21,633 nt of DNA from a virus. The number at the start of each line of letters is the position of its first letter. Positions within the stretch are counted from its first letter, which is position 1. The notes beneath the pieces were generated by a model that had not been told where the DNA came from, did no database searches, and was given only the letters and a program-made list of their open reading frames with translations. A program made the position numbers and the translations under genes. Positions 12,742 through 20,581 of the stretch are shown here, in pieces. The DNA is taken from positions 1-21,633 of the IMG/VR virus record IMGVR_UViG_3300046675_000322. One strand, written 5' to 3'.

Positions 12742-14811
12742 ATGAGCGCAGTCGGTTATGTCAGCGTCCTGGGTGACCCGCTGAAGGTCGCCAAGGCTGG
12801 CGACACCATGACGGGTGATCTCGTCCTCAATGACGACACCCCCGATACCAGTCACTCCGCAGGCAGCAAGACGTACATCGACACGCAGGTGGCGACGAAG
12901 GCCAGTACCAGCACCCAGATCATCGCGGGAACCGGTCTGACTGGTGGCGGAACTCTGGCCGCTGACCGTACTCTGACCGTGGCGTACGGGGCCACCAGTA
13001 CGACTGCATGCGTCGGCAACGACTCGCGGTTGTCGGATTCTCGCACCCCGAGCGGAACCGCTTCTGGCGACCTGTCCGGCCCGTACCCAGGGCCGACTGT
13101 TTCCAAAGTCAATGGCGTCACGATCTCGGGTACTCCGGCTGTTGGCTACGCCCCGGTGGCCACAAGTTCTTCTGCCGCCACCTGGGCAGCTATCTCCAGT
13201 TCCAGTGCCTGGATCTTTGACGTCACGTCCACCACGTACGGCGCCGTTGGTGATGCACAGGTTGTAACCGATGGCGCGATGCTTTCTGGAAGCGCTGTTC
13301 TGACGAGCGCTTCCGGTCTGTTCACCGCCGGAGATGTCGGCAAGTCGATCCAGGTCAAGGGCGCCGCCGCTACTGGGGTCACCACGCTGGTGACCACCAT
13401 TCTTTCCCGGCAGAGCGCCACCCAGGTTACGTTGTCCACCACCAATGCGTCTGGTGGAAACATCACTGGCGTCCAGGTGATCTGGGGGACTGACGACACC
13501 GTAGCCATCCAGGCGGCGATCACTGCCGCTGAGGCCTACCTGGTGGCTCACACGTACGCTCAGGTGTTCTTCCCTCCGCGCATGTATGTAGTTGCTGGCG
13601 CACTGAATACCACCAAGTCCGGCAACGGCCAGCTGGTATTCGGCGTATACAGCACGACAGCCGACAAGCGTATCCTGGAATTCGCCGGGGCCACGAATGG
13701 CGCCCCGGCTGTCCGGCACTGGCAGCAGACCGTTCCGCAGACAGCTGGATCGTGCCTGATCAGCTTTGGTGTCTACGCATCCACCAGTGCGCAGACTTCC
13801 GATATCAACGCCCACGGCAATCCTGGTGTGATCTCCGGACCGAACGAGGGTTCCGGATACGGCGTCAATGCTGTCTACAGCAACGTCATGCCAGTCATCA
13901 CCAACCTGTCCATCATCACCACCCATAGCTCTTTCGGCATCACGTACGGCGCTGCGAATCTCTGGGGATGTGCCAATGCGCACCTGGAGAACTTCGCTTA
14001 TGGGACAGCCGGGACAGTAGCCTCGCCGTCCACCGACTACTCCTCGCCCGGAACGTTCGGCACTGGGCTCTCCATCGGTCTGCTCCTTCCAGCTCCTGGC
14101 AACAACGACTATGTCATTGCCAAGAATGTTTCCTGCGGCGGCGGCTACACCTACGCCATGTTCCTCACGGAGCACGCAGTGGTTGACCGCTACATGGCCC
14201 TGTACTGCTGGGCGGGCCTGTGCGCCGTCGGAAACTACGCCAGCTCGGTCGGTTCCGTTCACTCCATGCATGTCACTTCAGCGTCCATTGAAGCGTGTAC
14301 ACACGAGCTGTACATCATCGGTGCTGGGTCGCAGGGTGTCGGGCCGACGATCTATATCAACATCTCCACCGAGTCCAGCACCCCCAACATCGCCGGGAAC
14401 TCGGCGGGGGCCATGAATGCCGCCCTCGGCCGGGTCACCTGGACTGGCCTGTTCACCGAGTCCGGTGTCAGCGTCTCCAACCCGACCGGCATCGAACTCG
14501 TCAACGGCCAGGTACCGCGCGCCATCAAGCGGAAGACCACCACATTCACCGCCTCGCCCATCGACCGCACCCTGGTTTGCGACACCACCTCCGCCGGATT
14601 CACCGGAACGCTCCCTGCCGCCGACTACAACCCGGTCGAGTACGTATTCAAGAACGTTGGCTCAAACACGCTGACTGTAGATACCACCAGTAGCCAGCTC
14701 ATCTACACGACCAGCGGCACCGGAGCCACCTCAACTACGGCAGCTACCGGAGTGACCCTGCGCGTGCAGGCCCTATACAACGGGACCGCATGGGGTTGGT
14801 ACGCCGTCTAA
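12742..14811 (+). CDS. Head-module fibre with pectate-lyase-like beta-helix
   Basis: The predicted protein has 689 residues. ATG 12742 is preferred because GGAGG (12729-12733) is eight bases upstream; the in-frame GTG at 12733 overlaps that site. The N-terminus has the fibre motif [15 protein letters not shown]...[11 protein letters not shown] repeat-type shaft segment follows ([31 protein letters not shown]). The segment [17 protein letters not shown] and, after an inserted stretch, [12 protein letters not shown] are the start of a pectate-lyase-3 type right-handed beta-helix running to about residue 600. The C-terminal about 90 residues form a beta-domain ending in [10 protein letters not shown]. 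It may bind or cut surface polysaccharide. It lies between capsid and adaptor genes, so it may be a capsid or collar fibre rather than a tail fibre. Confidence 0.8.
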   Translation: MSAVGYVSVLGDPLKVAKAGDTMTGDLVLNDDTPDTSHSAGSKTYIDTQVATKASTSTQIIAGTGLTGGGTLAADRTLTVAYGATSTTACVGNDSRLSDSRTPSGTASGDLSGPYPGPTVSKVNGVTISGTPAVGYAPVATSSSAATWAAISSSSAWIFDVTSTTYGAVGDAQVVTDGAMLSGSAVLTSASGLFTAGDVGKSIQVKGAAATGVTTLVTTILSRQSATQVTLSTTNASGGNITGVQVIWGTDDTVAIQAAITAAEAYLVAHTYAQVFFPPRMYVVAGALNTTKSGNGQLVFGVYSTTADKRILEFAGATNGAPAVRHWQQTVPQTAGSCLISFGVYASTSAQTSDINAHGNPGVISGPNEGSGYGVNAVYSNVMPVITNLSIITTHSSFGITYGAANLWGCANAHLENFAYGTAGTVASPSTDYSSPGTFGTGLSIGLLLPAPGNNDYVIAKNVSCGGGYTYAMFLTEHAVVDRYMALYCWAGLCAVGNYASSVGSVHSMHVTSASIEACTHELYIIGAGSQGVGPTIYINISTESSTPNIAGNSAGAMNAALGRVTWTGLFTESGVSVSNPTGIELVNGQVPRAIKRKTTTFTASPIDRTLVCDTTSAGFTGTLPAADYNPVEYVFKNVGSNTLTVDTTSSQLIYTTSGTGATSTTAATGVTLRVQALYNGTAWGWYAV

Positions 14812-14838
14812 TGACGGTCCCCACCCCAGCAACCCCAT
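14790..14838 (+). repeat. Nested inverted repeats around the fibre stop codon
   Basis: ATGGGGTTG (14790-14798) is perfectly complementary to CAACCCCAT (14830-14838). Inside it CCGTC (14804-14808) pairs with GACGG (14813-14817), leaving the TAA stop in the loop. No T run follows, so an intrinsic terminator is doubtful. It may be a transcript-stabilising fold or simply chance. Confidence 0.3.
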
Positions 14839-14850
14839 AGGAGGACCAGG

Positions 14851-16251
14851 ATGGCCAGCGTTACCGCCGGGGACACCCTGGTCCTGCTTTCGCAGTGGTA
14901 CACCTTCTCGGGTGGCGTTCTTGTAGACCTGGACGCCACCCCGAGTATCACCATCACCAATATCGGTACAGGCGCTACCGCACTGGCCACCACCACAACC
15001 GGTGTGACACACCCAGGGACTGGCGCTTACGGCTACTCCTGGGTGACCTCCTCCTCGCTGGCCGCAGGCTCCTACCTGGTCACCTGGGCGGGCCTGAAGA
15101 GCAGCGTCGCGGTCAACAGCGATGAGACAGTCACAGTCACAGTGGCTGGCGCGACGCCGACAACTGCCGACAAAGAATTCGCCGTCTACACCACACGCGA
15201 GACGATCAAGCGCGCCCTGGAAATCCAGGAGACCGCGCGTAGCAACCATCAGATCGATCGCGCTATCCGGGCGTCTTCCAGGATCGTGGAGGGTATCACC
15301 CACCGTACTTTCTACCCCGAGTACGCCACCAAGAAGTTCGACTGGCCGAATATCCAGGGCGCTCTCCCCTGGCGGCTCTGGCTGGACAGCGCCAACTTGG
15401 TGGAACTAACTTCATTGAGCAGCACGGGTGGTGGCGTAGTTGGGGCATCTGATGCCCTCCTGGAGCCCAACCGAACCGGTCCTCCATACAGCAGGATCGA
15501 ACTCAAACTCTCCAGCGCATCCGCATTCGGTGGCGGCAGCACCTACCAGCAGTCCATTCTCGTCACCGGAATCTTCGGTTACTCCAACGAGGAAACCACG
15601 ACGGGACTCACCACGACTGTCAACCTCAGTGCCACTGCCACATCGGTCAATGTGGACGGTACGACGTCCTCCATGGTGGGCGTCGGTTCCATCATCCGCA
15701 TGGACGACGAACGCTGCATCGTAACCGAGCGGTCTTTCCTGAACACGAGTGTGGTGCTGGCCTCAGCGCTGACCAACAGCGTCACAGGCACCGACACTAT
15801 GGTGGCCGTGGCCGACGGTACGCAGTTCTCACCAGAAGAGATACTTCTCATCGACTCCGAGAAGTTCCTGATCGTGGATATCGTCGGGAACAACCTGCTG
15901 ACCCGCCGGGCTTTCGACGGAACAACGACTGCCGCGCATACGATCAGTACTCCTATTTATGCCAACCGGACTCTTCAGATCCGCCGTGGCGCCCTGGGTA
16001 CGACAGCCGGGATCCACTCCACCGGTACCACCGTGTACCTCTGGGAAGTCCCGTACGGCATCAGGGAATTCGTTACGGCTTATGCGATCTCGGATCTCCT
16101 GGAGGAGCAGACCGGATGGTTCCGCACGATGTCGGCTGCTTCCAGTACGGGTGGCGCGGCCAAGCGCCCAGCGACGATGGTGGCGCTCCAGGATCTCCGC
16201 GACCGGGTCAGCCAGCAGTACACGCGTAAGGCACGTCAGAGGACGATCTAG
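14851..16251 (+). CDS. Head-tail adaptor with N-terminal Ig-like domain
   Basis: The predicted protein has 466 residues from ATG 14851 after AGGAGGA (14840-14846). Residues 1-105 are a beta-rich, Ig-like module (YTFSGGVLVDLDATPSITIT, AGSYLVTWAGLKSSVAVNSDE). From about 115 the helical segment ETIKRALEIQETAR, the pattern IDRAIRASSRIVEGITHRTFYP and the Trp-rich strand region WRLWLDSANLVELTSLSS match the gp6-like head-tail connector/adaptor family. A large beta insertion (about 250-390) precedes the C-terminal helices (REFVTAYAISDLLEEQTGW...QDLRDRVSQQYTRKARQRTI). It should sit under the portal ring. Adaptors are usually much shorter; the extra domains explain its length. Confidence 0.75.
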   Translation: MASVTAGDTLVLLSQWYTFSGGVLVDLDATPSITITNIGTGATALATTTTGVTHPGTGAYGYSWVTSSSLAAGSYLVTWAGLKSSVAVNSDETVTVTVAGATPTTADKEFAVYTTRETIKRALEIQETARSNHQIDRAIRASSRIVEGITHRTFYPEYATKKFDWPNIQGALPWRLWLDSANLVELTSLSSTGGGVVGASDALLEPNRTGPPYSRIELKLSSASAFGGGSTYQQSILVTGIFGYSNEETTTGLTTTVNLSATATSVNVDGTTSSMVGVGSIIRMDDERCIVTERSFLNTSVVLASALTNSVTGTDTMVAVADGTQFSPEEILLIDSEKFLIVDIVGNNLLTRRAFDGTTTAAHTISTPIYANRTLQIRRGALGTTAGIHSTGTTVYLWEVPYGIREFVTAYAISDLLEEQTGWFRTMSAASSTGGAAKRPATMVALQDLRDRVSQQYTRKARQRTI

Positions 16252-16263
16252 TCAGGAGGGCCG

Positions 16264-16677
16264 ATGACCACTCCCCCCAACTGGGATCCGCATCCGCAGG
16301 TGCGCAGCGGCAGTGACCTCACCTTCGGGGAGCGCGCTGCGGACATGGTGCGCAACGGGATGGGATCCTGGGTCTTCGTCATCTCGTTCTTCGCGTTCAT
16401 GGCGGTCTGGGCTGGACTGAACGTCGTCTCCTTTATCGGTCACTGGGACGGTTATCCATTCACGTTTCTGAACCTGGTGCTTTCGATGCTGGCCTCCGTT
16501 CAGGGAGCCATCCTCCTGATCGCGGCCAAGCGTTCCGACCAGATCTCCGCAGAACTGGCGAACGCCAACTACGAGAGCAGCATCGAGGATCAGGCGACGG
16601 GAGCCGAGTCCCTGAGGCTCGTCCAGAAGCTGTGCAAGGCGCTGGGCGTGGACGTAGCAGTGGACGAGGAGAGCTGA
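16264..16677 (+). CDS. DUF1003-type membrane protein
   Basis: The predicted protein has 137 residues from ATG 16264 after AGGAGGG. Two membrane helices lie at about 35-57 (GSWVFVISFFAFMAVWAGLN) and 65-87. The conserved DUF1003 phrase D-x-Y-P-F-x-x-L-N-L-V-L-S appears as DGYPFTFLNLVLSMLASVQ, followed by the expected short basic stretch (AKRSDQ) and a helical cytoplasmic tail. The family is widespread in bacteria, and its biochemical function is not known to me. Here it sits between the head-tail adaptor and a neck protein, where no membrane protein is expected. The stop overlaps the next start (TGATG). Confidence 0.8.
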   Translation: MTTPPNWDPHPQVRSGSDLTFGERAADMVRNGMGSWVFVISFFAFMAVWAGLNVVSFIGHWDGYPFTFLNLVLSMLASVQGAILLIAAKRSDQISAELANANYESSIEDQATGAESLRLVQKLCKALGVDVAVDEES

Positions 16678-17063
16678 TGCCCGGCTTGGAAATAGAGGCC
16701 TATGTTCGGGCCGAAGGACCCGTCTGGCGTCGCCTGATCAATCGCAAGATGGACCTTGCCTCCGAGGAGATCTCCAAGCAGCTGGCGGAGAAGGGCAAGG
16801 AGCTGGTCCTTGGGCACCTTGCGGCAGTCCTGGTAAACCCGACCGGGTACTACGAGAGCCAGATCGACATCGAGCCTGTCGGCGTCGGCTACCGTGTGTC
16901 CGATTCGGACGTTATATACGGAAATTGGCTGGAAGGTACCGAAAGCCGGAACAAGCCGCGCCCAGGTTTCCCTGGTTACCACACTTTCCAGACCGTAAAA
17001 GATCAACTGGAAGAGGAAGCCCCCAGGACTGCGCGTCTCGTGGTTCGAGAGTATCTCGTCTGA
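16677..17063 (+). CDS. Neck / head-tail joining protein, HK97 gp10-like
   Basis: The predicted protein has 128 residues. The ATG at 16677 overlaps the DUF1003 stop; the longer frame from 16632 is rejected because it lies in the previous gene. The motif YGNWLEGTESRNKPRPGFPGYHTF is characteristic of gp10-like neck proteins in actinobacterial siphophages (family: YGxWLEGTGSRN...F.GYxxF). It is preceded by a helix (DLASEEISKQLAEKGKELVLGHL) and a short strand pair. It probably completes the connector between head and tail. Position before the tail terminator supports this. Confidence 0.75.
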   Translation: MPGLEIEAYVRAEGPVWRRLINRKMDLASEEISKQLAEKGKELVLGHLAAVLVNPTGYYESQIDIEPVGVGYRVSDSDVIYGNWLEGTESRNKPRPGFPGYHTFQTVKDQLEEEAPRTARLVVREYLV

Positions 17064-17075
17064 TGGAGGTGACAC

Positions 17076-17531
17076 ATGGCTCTTGACATCACAGGAATTT
17101 TGGACGCCGTGGTCACTCATGCCTCCGAGATCGGGTACTTCGATGTCGTGAACCGTCACGAGACGAAACGTGCTCCTGGCCAGGGCATGACGGCATCCAT
17201 CTGGGTCAATAGCGTGAACCCGATCCAGACCTCAGGGCTCGCCACCACAACGACACGCATTGAGTTCATGGTGCGTATGTACCTGAACTCCCTGCAACAG
17301 CCTTACGACGACAACGATATGCTGCTGACGCAGACGCTGGACGCCCTGTTCGCCGCGTATATCGCAGACTTCACCCTGGGCGATCTCATCCGTCATGTCG
17401 ATGTGTTTGGCGCTTACGGTGCGGGACTTTCTTCACGTGCTGGGTATATCAACCAGGACGGGCACGAGTTCAGGGTGTTCTCAATCGTGCTTCCGGTCGT
17501 GGTTGATGACCTCTGGACACAGGCTCCATAA
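17076..17531 (+). CDS. Tail terminator protein (putative)
   Basis: The predicted protein has 151 residues from ATG 17076 after GGAGGTGAC (17064-17072). It begins with an alpha helix (LDITGILDAVVTHASEIGYF), continues with beta strands (GMTASIWVNSVNPIQ, TRIEFMVRMYLNSLQQ), has a second helix (DDNDMLLTQTLDALFAAYI) and ends with long strands (YINQDGHEFRVFSIVLPVVVDD). This helix-sheet order, size and location match siphophage tail terminators (lambda gpU-like), which cap the finished tail tube and join it to the head. There is no single diagnostic motif, so assignment depends on fold pattern and order. Confidence 0.7.
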   Translation: MALDITGILDAVVTHASEIGYFDVVNRHETKRAPGQGMTASIWVNSVNPIQTSGLATTTTRIEFMVRMYLNSLQQPYDDNDMLLTQTLDALFAAYIADFTLGDLIRHVDVFGAYGAGLSSRAGYINQDGHEFRVFSIVLPVVVDDLWTQAP

Positions 17532-17559
17532 AAGCTTTCTATCCCCTTAGGAGGGTGAC

Positions 17560-18939
17560 GTGGCAAAATCCTCGGGCTTGGGGGATGCGTTTTACCTGTC
17601 AGGTTACGACCTGAGCACTGACATCGGAAGTCTCGGTAGCATCAGCGGCGGACCGGCACTCCTGGATGTCACCTCCATCGACAAGTCCGCCTACGAGCGA
17701 ATCGGTGGCCTGCGCAACGGCAACCTGGAGTTCATGGCGTTCTTCGACACCGCTGCCGGAAAGGCGCACCCACGCCTCTCGACTCTGCCGACCACTGACG
17801 TCATTGCTACGTACGCACGCGGAACGACGCTCGGGAACGACGCCGCGTGCATGGTCGCCAAGCAGATCAATTACGACGGCACCCGAGCCGCTGACGGTAT
17901 GTTCACTTTCGCCGTCCAGGCGCAGTCGAACGCATACGGCATCGAGTGGGGCACACAGCTCACCGCCGGATTGCGCACGGATACTGCGGCGACGAATGGT
18001 ACAGCGGTCGCTCTCGACAACGACGGTGTCCCTTACCTTCAGCTGCCTGGCAGCTCTGGCAATACCGCCACCACTCCGGATGCCGCGTCTCTCGATATCG
18101 TCGGGGATATCGACCTGCGCGCCAAGGTGGCCTTGGACGACTGGACACCAGCGGCGGAGTCCACGATTATCGCGAAGTACACCGCCACCGGCAACCAGCG
18201 CTCTTACGCGCTGGCGGTGACGGCTGGCGGCAACTTGATCCTGCGCTGGTCGGAAGACGGGACGGTCGAGAAGACCGCCACATCAAGCGTGGCAACCGGC
18301 GTCACCGACGGGGCCGTCAAGTGGGTGCGGGCCACGATGGATGTAGACAACGGCTCGTCGAATGCGGCGATCGTTTTTTACACCTCCGACGACGGCACCA
18401 CGTGGACGCAGCTGGGCGCGACGCAGCTGAACGGGGCGACGACCAGCATCTTCGCGTCCACCGCCGTGCTGGAACTCGGCGGCCGGACGGTGGGTACCAC
18501 ACAACTTCTCGCCGGAAAGATTTTCCAGGCGCAGGTACTGAGCGGTATCGCAGGCACTTCCGTGGCACACCCGATCGCTACGAACTCCACGCTCTCTGAC
18601 GCCACGCCCCTCACCTGGACGATCAATGGCACCGCATTCCTGTCGAACCAGTCGTACTACGGCCTCCAGGCGTACCTCCAGGTCACTTCGTTCACCGGCA
18701 CCGACGTCACCATCAAGCTCCAGGAGTCCAAGGACAACGGCTCCACTGATGCTTTCGCTGATGTGACCGGCGGCGGATTCACTCAGGTGACAGCCGGACC
18801 GACCTCCGAGCGCATCGCCACCAGTAACACGCAGCAGGTGGAGCGCTACCTCCGCGCGGTCACGACAACGAGTGGCGGATTCACCAGCCTCTCCTTCAAC
18901 GTGGTCGTTGTACGGAATCTCGTCGCCACCGTGTTCTAA
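17560..18939 (+). CDS. Tail tube-like protein with inserted LamG-like domain
   Basis: The predicted protein has 459 residues from GTG 17560 after TTAGGAGGGTGA. Residues 1-140 (SSGLGDAFYLSGYDLSTDIG, LLDVTSIDKSAYERIGGLRNG, VIATYARG, VAKQINYD) are a conserved tail-protein core. It shares the pattern DVT-x-DKSA-x-ER with the tail tube gene at 20171. Residues about 145-335 read as a LamG/concanavalin-like sandwich: IDLRAKVALDDWTP, SYALAVTAGGNLILRWS, VKWVRATMDVDNG, VLELGGR, GKIFQAQVLSG. Residues 350-459 (YYGLQAYLQVTSFTGTDVTIKLQESKDNG...FTSLSFNVVVVRN) return to the core family. The LamG part appears inserted between two halves of a smaller protein and could bind a surface glycan. Confidence 0.7.
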   Translation: MAKSSGLGDAFYLSGYDLSTDIGSLGSISGGPALLDVTSIDKSAYERIGGLRNGNLEFMAFFDTAAGKAHPRLSTLPTTDVIATYARGTTLGNDAACMVAKQINYDGTRAADGMFTFAVQAQSNAYGIEWGTQLTAGLRTDTAATNGTAVALDNDGVPYLQLPGSSGNTATTPDAASLDIVGDIDLRAKVALDDWTPAAESTIIAKYTATGNQRSYALAVTAGGNLILRWSEDGTVEKTATSSVATGVTDGAVKWVRATMDVDNGSSNAAIVFYTSDDGTTWTQLGATQLNGATTSIFASTAVLELGGRTVGTTQLLAGKIFQAQVLSGIAGTSVAHPIATNSTLSDATPLTWTINGTAFLSNQSYYGLQAYLQVTSFTGTDVTIKLQESKDNGSTDAFADVTGGGFTQVTAGPTSERIATSNTQQVERYLRAVTTTSGGFTSLSFNVVVVRNLVATVF

Positions 18940-18959
18940 ATCAGTCTGGGGAGACTCTC

Positions 18960-19400
18960 ATGCAGGAAATGAACCGCATCGCACCGCAGATGCCAGCGAG
19001 CGCGTACAAGACCTATACGGTCGTCGCACCGCTCGCTACGCATTTCCGTCCGGCCACCTGTGCGGAGGTCGAGTGCGACAAGTACCTGAAGGGCTGGCGC
19101 ATCCGGGCTGATGTCCTGGATGAGCAGATGATCCATACAGCCACGCACGCCGGACGGAAGTACCAGTGGCTGCATGTGTCTGAGATGGAGAACTGGCTCG
19201 TCTTCGAGGCTGGCCAGGACTGCTTCCAGACCTCCATGCACCGCACCCGAATCGACAAGCCGGAGCTGTTCATCGTGCGTGACGGCGACCACCGGGGAAA
19301 CCCTCGTGGCACTGAGCCGCAAAAGCACAACGCGGATACCTGGATCGATTCTTTCGCGGAACACCAGGACAGGCTTTCCCAGGCACACCAGGCAGGTTAG
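18960..19400 (+). CDS. Conserved actinobacterial phage tail-region protein, unknown function
   Basis: The predicted protein has 146 residues from ATG 18960 after GGGGAGA (18948-18954). The recognisable pattern is HFRPATCAEVECDKYLKGWRIRAD, then LVFEAGQDCF, KPELFIVRDGDHRGNPRG and DTWIDSFAEHQDRL. This set of motifs recurs in a protein found between the tail proteins and assembly chaperones of many actinobacterial phages. Cysteines at about 38, 43 and 87 and nearby histidines might bind metal. I know no assigned function. The stop codon TAG is followed directly by a stretch of +1-frame coding sequence described as a remnant. Confidence 0.75.
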   Translation: MQEMNRIAPQMPASAYKTYTVVAPLATHFRPATCAEVECDKYLKGWRIRADVLDEQMIHTATHAGRKYQWLHVSEMENWLVFEAGQDCFQTSMHRTRIDKPELFIVRDGDHRGNPRGTEPQKHNADTWIDSFAEHQDRLSQAHQAG

Positions 19401-19512
19401 TACTTGGGCGATCTACTACATCTCCGCGCGGACAGCCGCTACGTCTTTCACGGTGACGGGAACAGCCGGTGACACCTCCGTGCTGGCATGGGTGATCCTG
19501 GAGCCTGCGTGA
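19399..19512 (+). pseudogene. Remnant 3' end of a beta-rich structural gene
   Basis: In the +1 frame relative to the preceding gene, 37 codons run to TGA at 19510-19512. They give the alternating beta-strand text TWAIYYISARTAA, then SFTVTGTAGDTS and VLAWVILEPA. This looks like the last strands of a virion beta-sandwich. No start codon or binding site fits it. The likeliest reading is a leftover end of a gene cut off when the neighbouring HNH cassette or another recombination arrived. A +1 frameshift at the GGT-TAG end of the previous gene, extending it by this tail, is a less likely alternative. Confidence 0.45.
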
Positions 19513-19513
19513 G

Positions 19514-19542
19514 TGGACACAATCTCAAGTTTGATCTACGCT
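19514..19542 (+). promoter_or_regulatory. Promoter for the second HNH gene (leaderless)
   Basis: TGGACA (19514-19519), a 17-base spacer and TACGCT (19537-19542) form a good sigma70-type promoter. Seven bases separate the -10 box from the ATG at 19550, so the transcript should begin at the start codon or one base before it. No ribosome binding site is present, consistent with leaderless translation. Confidence 0.6.
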
Positions 19543-19549
19543 TACCCAC

Positions 19550-20098
19550 ATGCCAGATGAAGTTTCTGAAGTAAAACTCTGCGAATGCGGATGTGGCGAA
19601 CCAACTCGCGTCTATCCACGAACAGGTGCACGTCGCTTCCGTAGTGGCCATGCCAGCCGGACACAGCACCCGATGCAGAAGCATGGACTGTCATGCACTC
19701 CAACGTGGTACTCGTGGTCTTCGATGATCGCACGCTGTACTAAGACGTATAAGCCTGAATACCCACGTTACGGCGGCCGTGGCATCACAGTGTGCGCCTG
19801 GTGGAGCGGCGAGGACGGATTCGTCAACTTCCTTGAAGACATGGGCGAGCGGCCGGATGGCTTCACACTGGACCGCATCGACAACGACGGGAATTACACT
19901 CCCGAGAACTGTCGATGGGCGACCAAAAAGCAGCAAGCCCTCAACACCCGTAGCGTGACCCTGACGGACGAGGACGTAGAGAAGATTCGGTCTCTACCAC
20001 TCCTTTCCCGGCAAACACTCGCAGAGATGTTCGGGGTGACCACCACCACGATTTCCAACGTGCGTAATCGAAAGCATCGATTCGCGGATCCAGAATAA
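19550..20098 (+). CDS. HNH homing-type endonuclease, second copy
   Basis: The predicted protein has 182 residues from ATG 19550. The N-terminal metal motif is of the C-x-C-x-C...H kind: LCECGCGEPTR with RFRSGH (C11, C13, C15, H34). The core matches the HNH at 9651 block for block: YSWSSMIARC, RYGGRGITVCAWW, FLEDMGERP, and the signature DRIDNDGNY...NCRW (108-123). A C-terminal helix-turn-helix (about 137-170, LAEMFGVTTTTISNVRNRKHRF) probably helps target choice. It has its own promoter and terminator and lies directly upstream of the tail tube gene. The two copies share strong similarity in the nuclease core but differ completely at their N-termini, suggesting domain shuffling. Confidence 0.88.
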   Translation: MPDEVSEVKLCECGCGEPTRVYPRTGARRFRSGHASRTQHPMQKHGLSCTPTWYSWSSMIARCTKTYKPEYPRYGGRGITVCAWWSGEDGFVNFLEDMGERPDGFTLDRIDNDGNYTPENCRWATKKQQALNTRSVTLTDEDVEKIRSLPLLSRQTLAEMFGVTTTTISNVRNRKHRFADPE

Positions 20099-20116
20099 CC
20101 AATCAGCAGTATAGAT

Positions 20117-20149
20117 AAGGGCCATTGCATTCATGCAGTGGCCCTTTTG
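20117..20149 (+). terminator. Intrinsic terminator after the second HNH gene
   Basis: AAGGGCCATTGCA (20117-20129) pairs with TGCAGTGGCCCTT (20134-20146), with one T-G wobble, around the loop TTCA. The stem is followed by a run of T (TTTTGC), making a textbook rho-independent terminator. It lies only 22 bases before the tail tube start, so the tube gene must be reached by readthrough or have its own promoter. Confidence 0.85.
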
Positions 20150-20170
20150 CTATGCCATAAACAGAAGTTG

Positions 20171-20581
20171 GTGAGCAAAATTTCCAAAGCATCGGGATTG
20201 GGTTGGACCACGCTTTCGGCCGACGATAGCGCTGGAACTCCTGTAGTCATTAAGAATGACTGTACCAACCTCAGCTTTGCCACACCTCGTGGCGTCCAGG
20301 ACATTACCGGTGTGGACAAGAGCGCCTTCGAGCGGCTCCTCCTGCTGGCGGACTTCTCGGTCACGCTGAACGGCGTCTACAACACCGCCGTGTCCCACTC
20401 GGTCTTCAAGACCGTTCCGAGTACCTCGGTCAACCGCACGCTGTCCATGACGGTGAATGCGGTGTCGCTCAACAACGAGGTCATCTTCACCGACTACCCG
20501 CTGACTCGCGCGCAGTCCGGTGAACTCACGTGGGCCGTGCCTGGGTCGCTTTCCGACGGAACTGTCCCGACTTGGGCGTAA
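20171..20581 (+). CDS. Major tail tube protein
   Basis: The predicted protein has 136 residues. GTG 20171 is chosen because the family begins (M)SKISKASGLGWTTLSADDS; the ATG at 20138 lies in the terminator stem. Hallmarks are LSFATPRGVQDITGVDKSAFERLLLLADFSVTLNGVYN, then KTVPSTSVNRTLSMTVN, then FTDYPLTRAQSGELTWAVPG and the ending GTVPTWA, all features I recall from siphophage tail tube proteins of high-GC hosts. It should form stacked hexamer rings making the tail tube. The location before the chaperones and tape measure is canonical. There is no clear ribosome binding site in front of this start, which is unexpected for a very abundant protein. Confidence 0.85.
   Translation: MSKISKASGLGWTTLSADDSAGTPVVIKNDCTNLSFATPRGVQDITGVDKSAFERLLLLADFSVTLNGVYNTAVSHSVFKTVPSTSVNRTLSMTVNAVSLNNEVIFTDYPLTRAQSGELTWAVPGSLSDGTVPTWA

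Noticed and set aside
12586-14271. Long reverse-strand open frame (561 codons)
   Set aside because: Antisense shadow of the fibre gene; Gly/Arg/Asp-biased sequence without a fold pattern, and it would oppose the whole operon.
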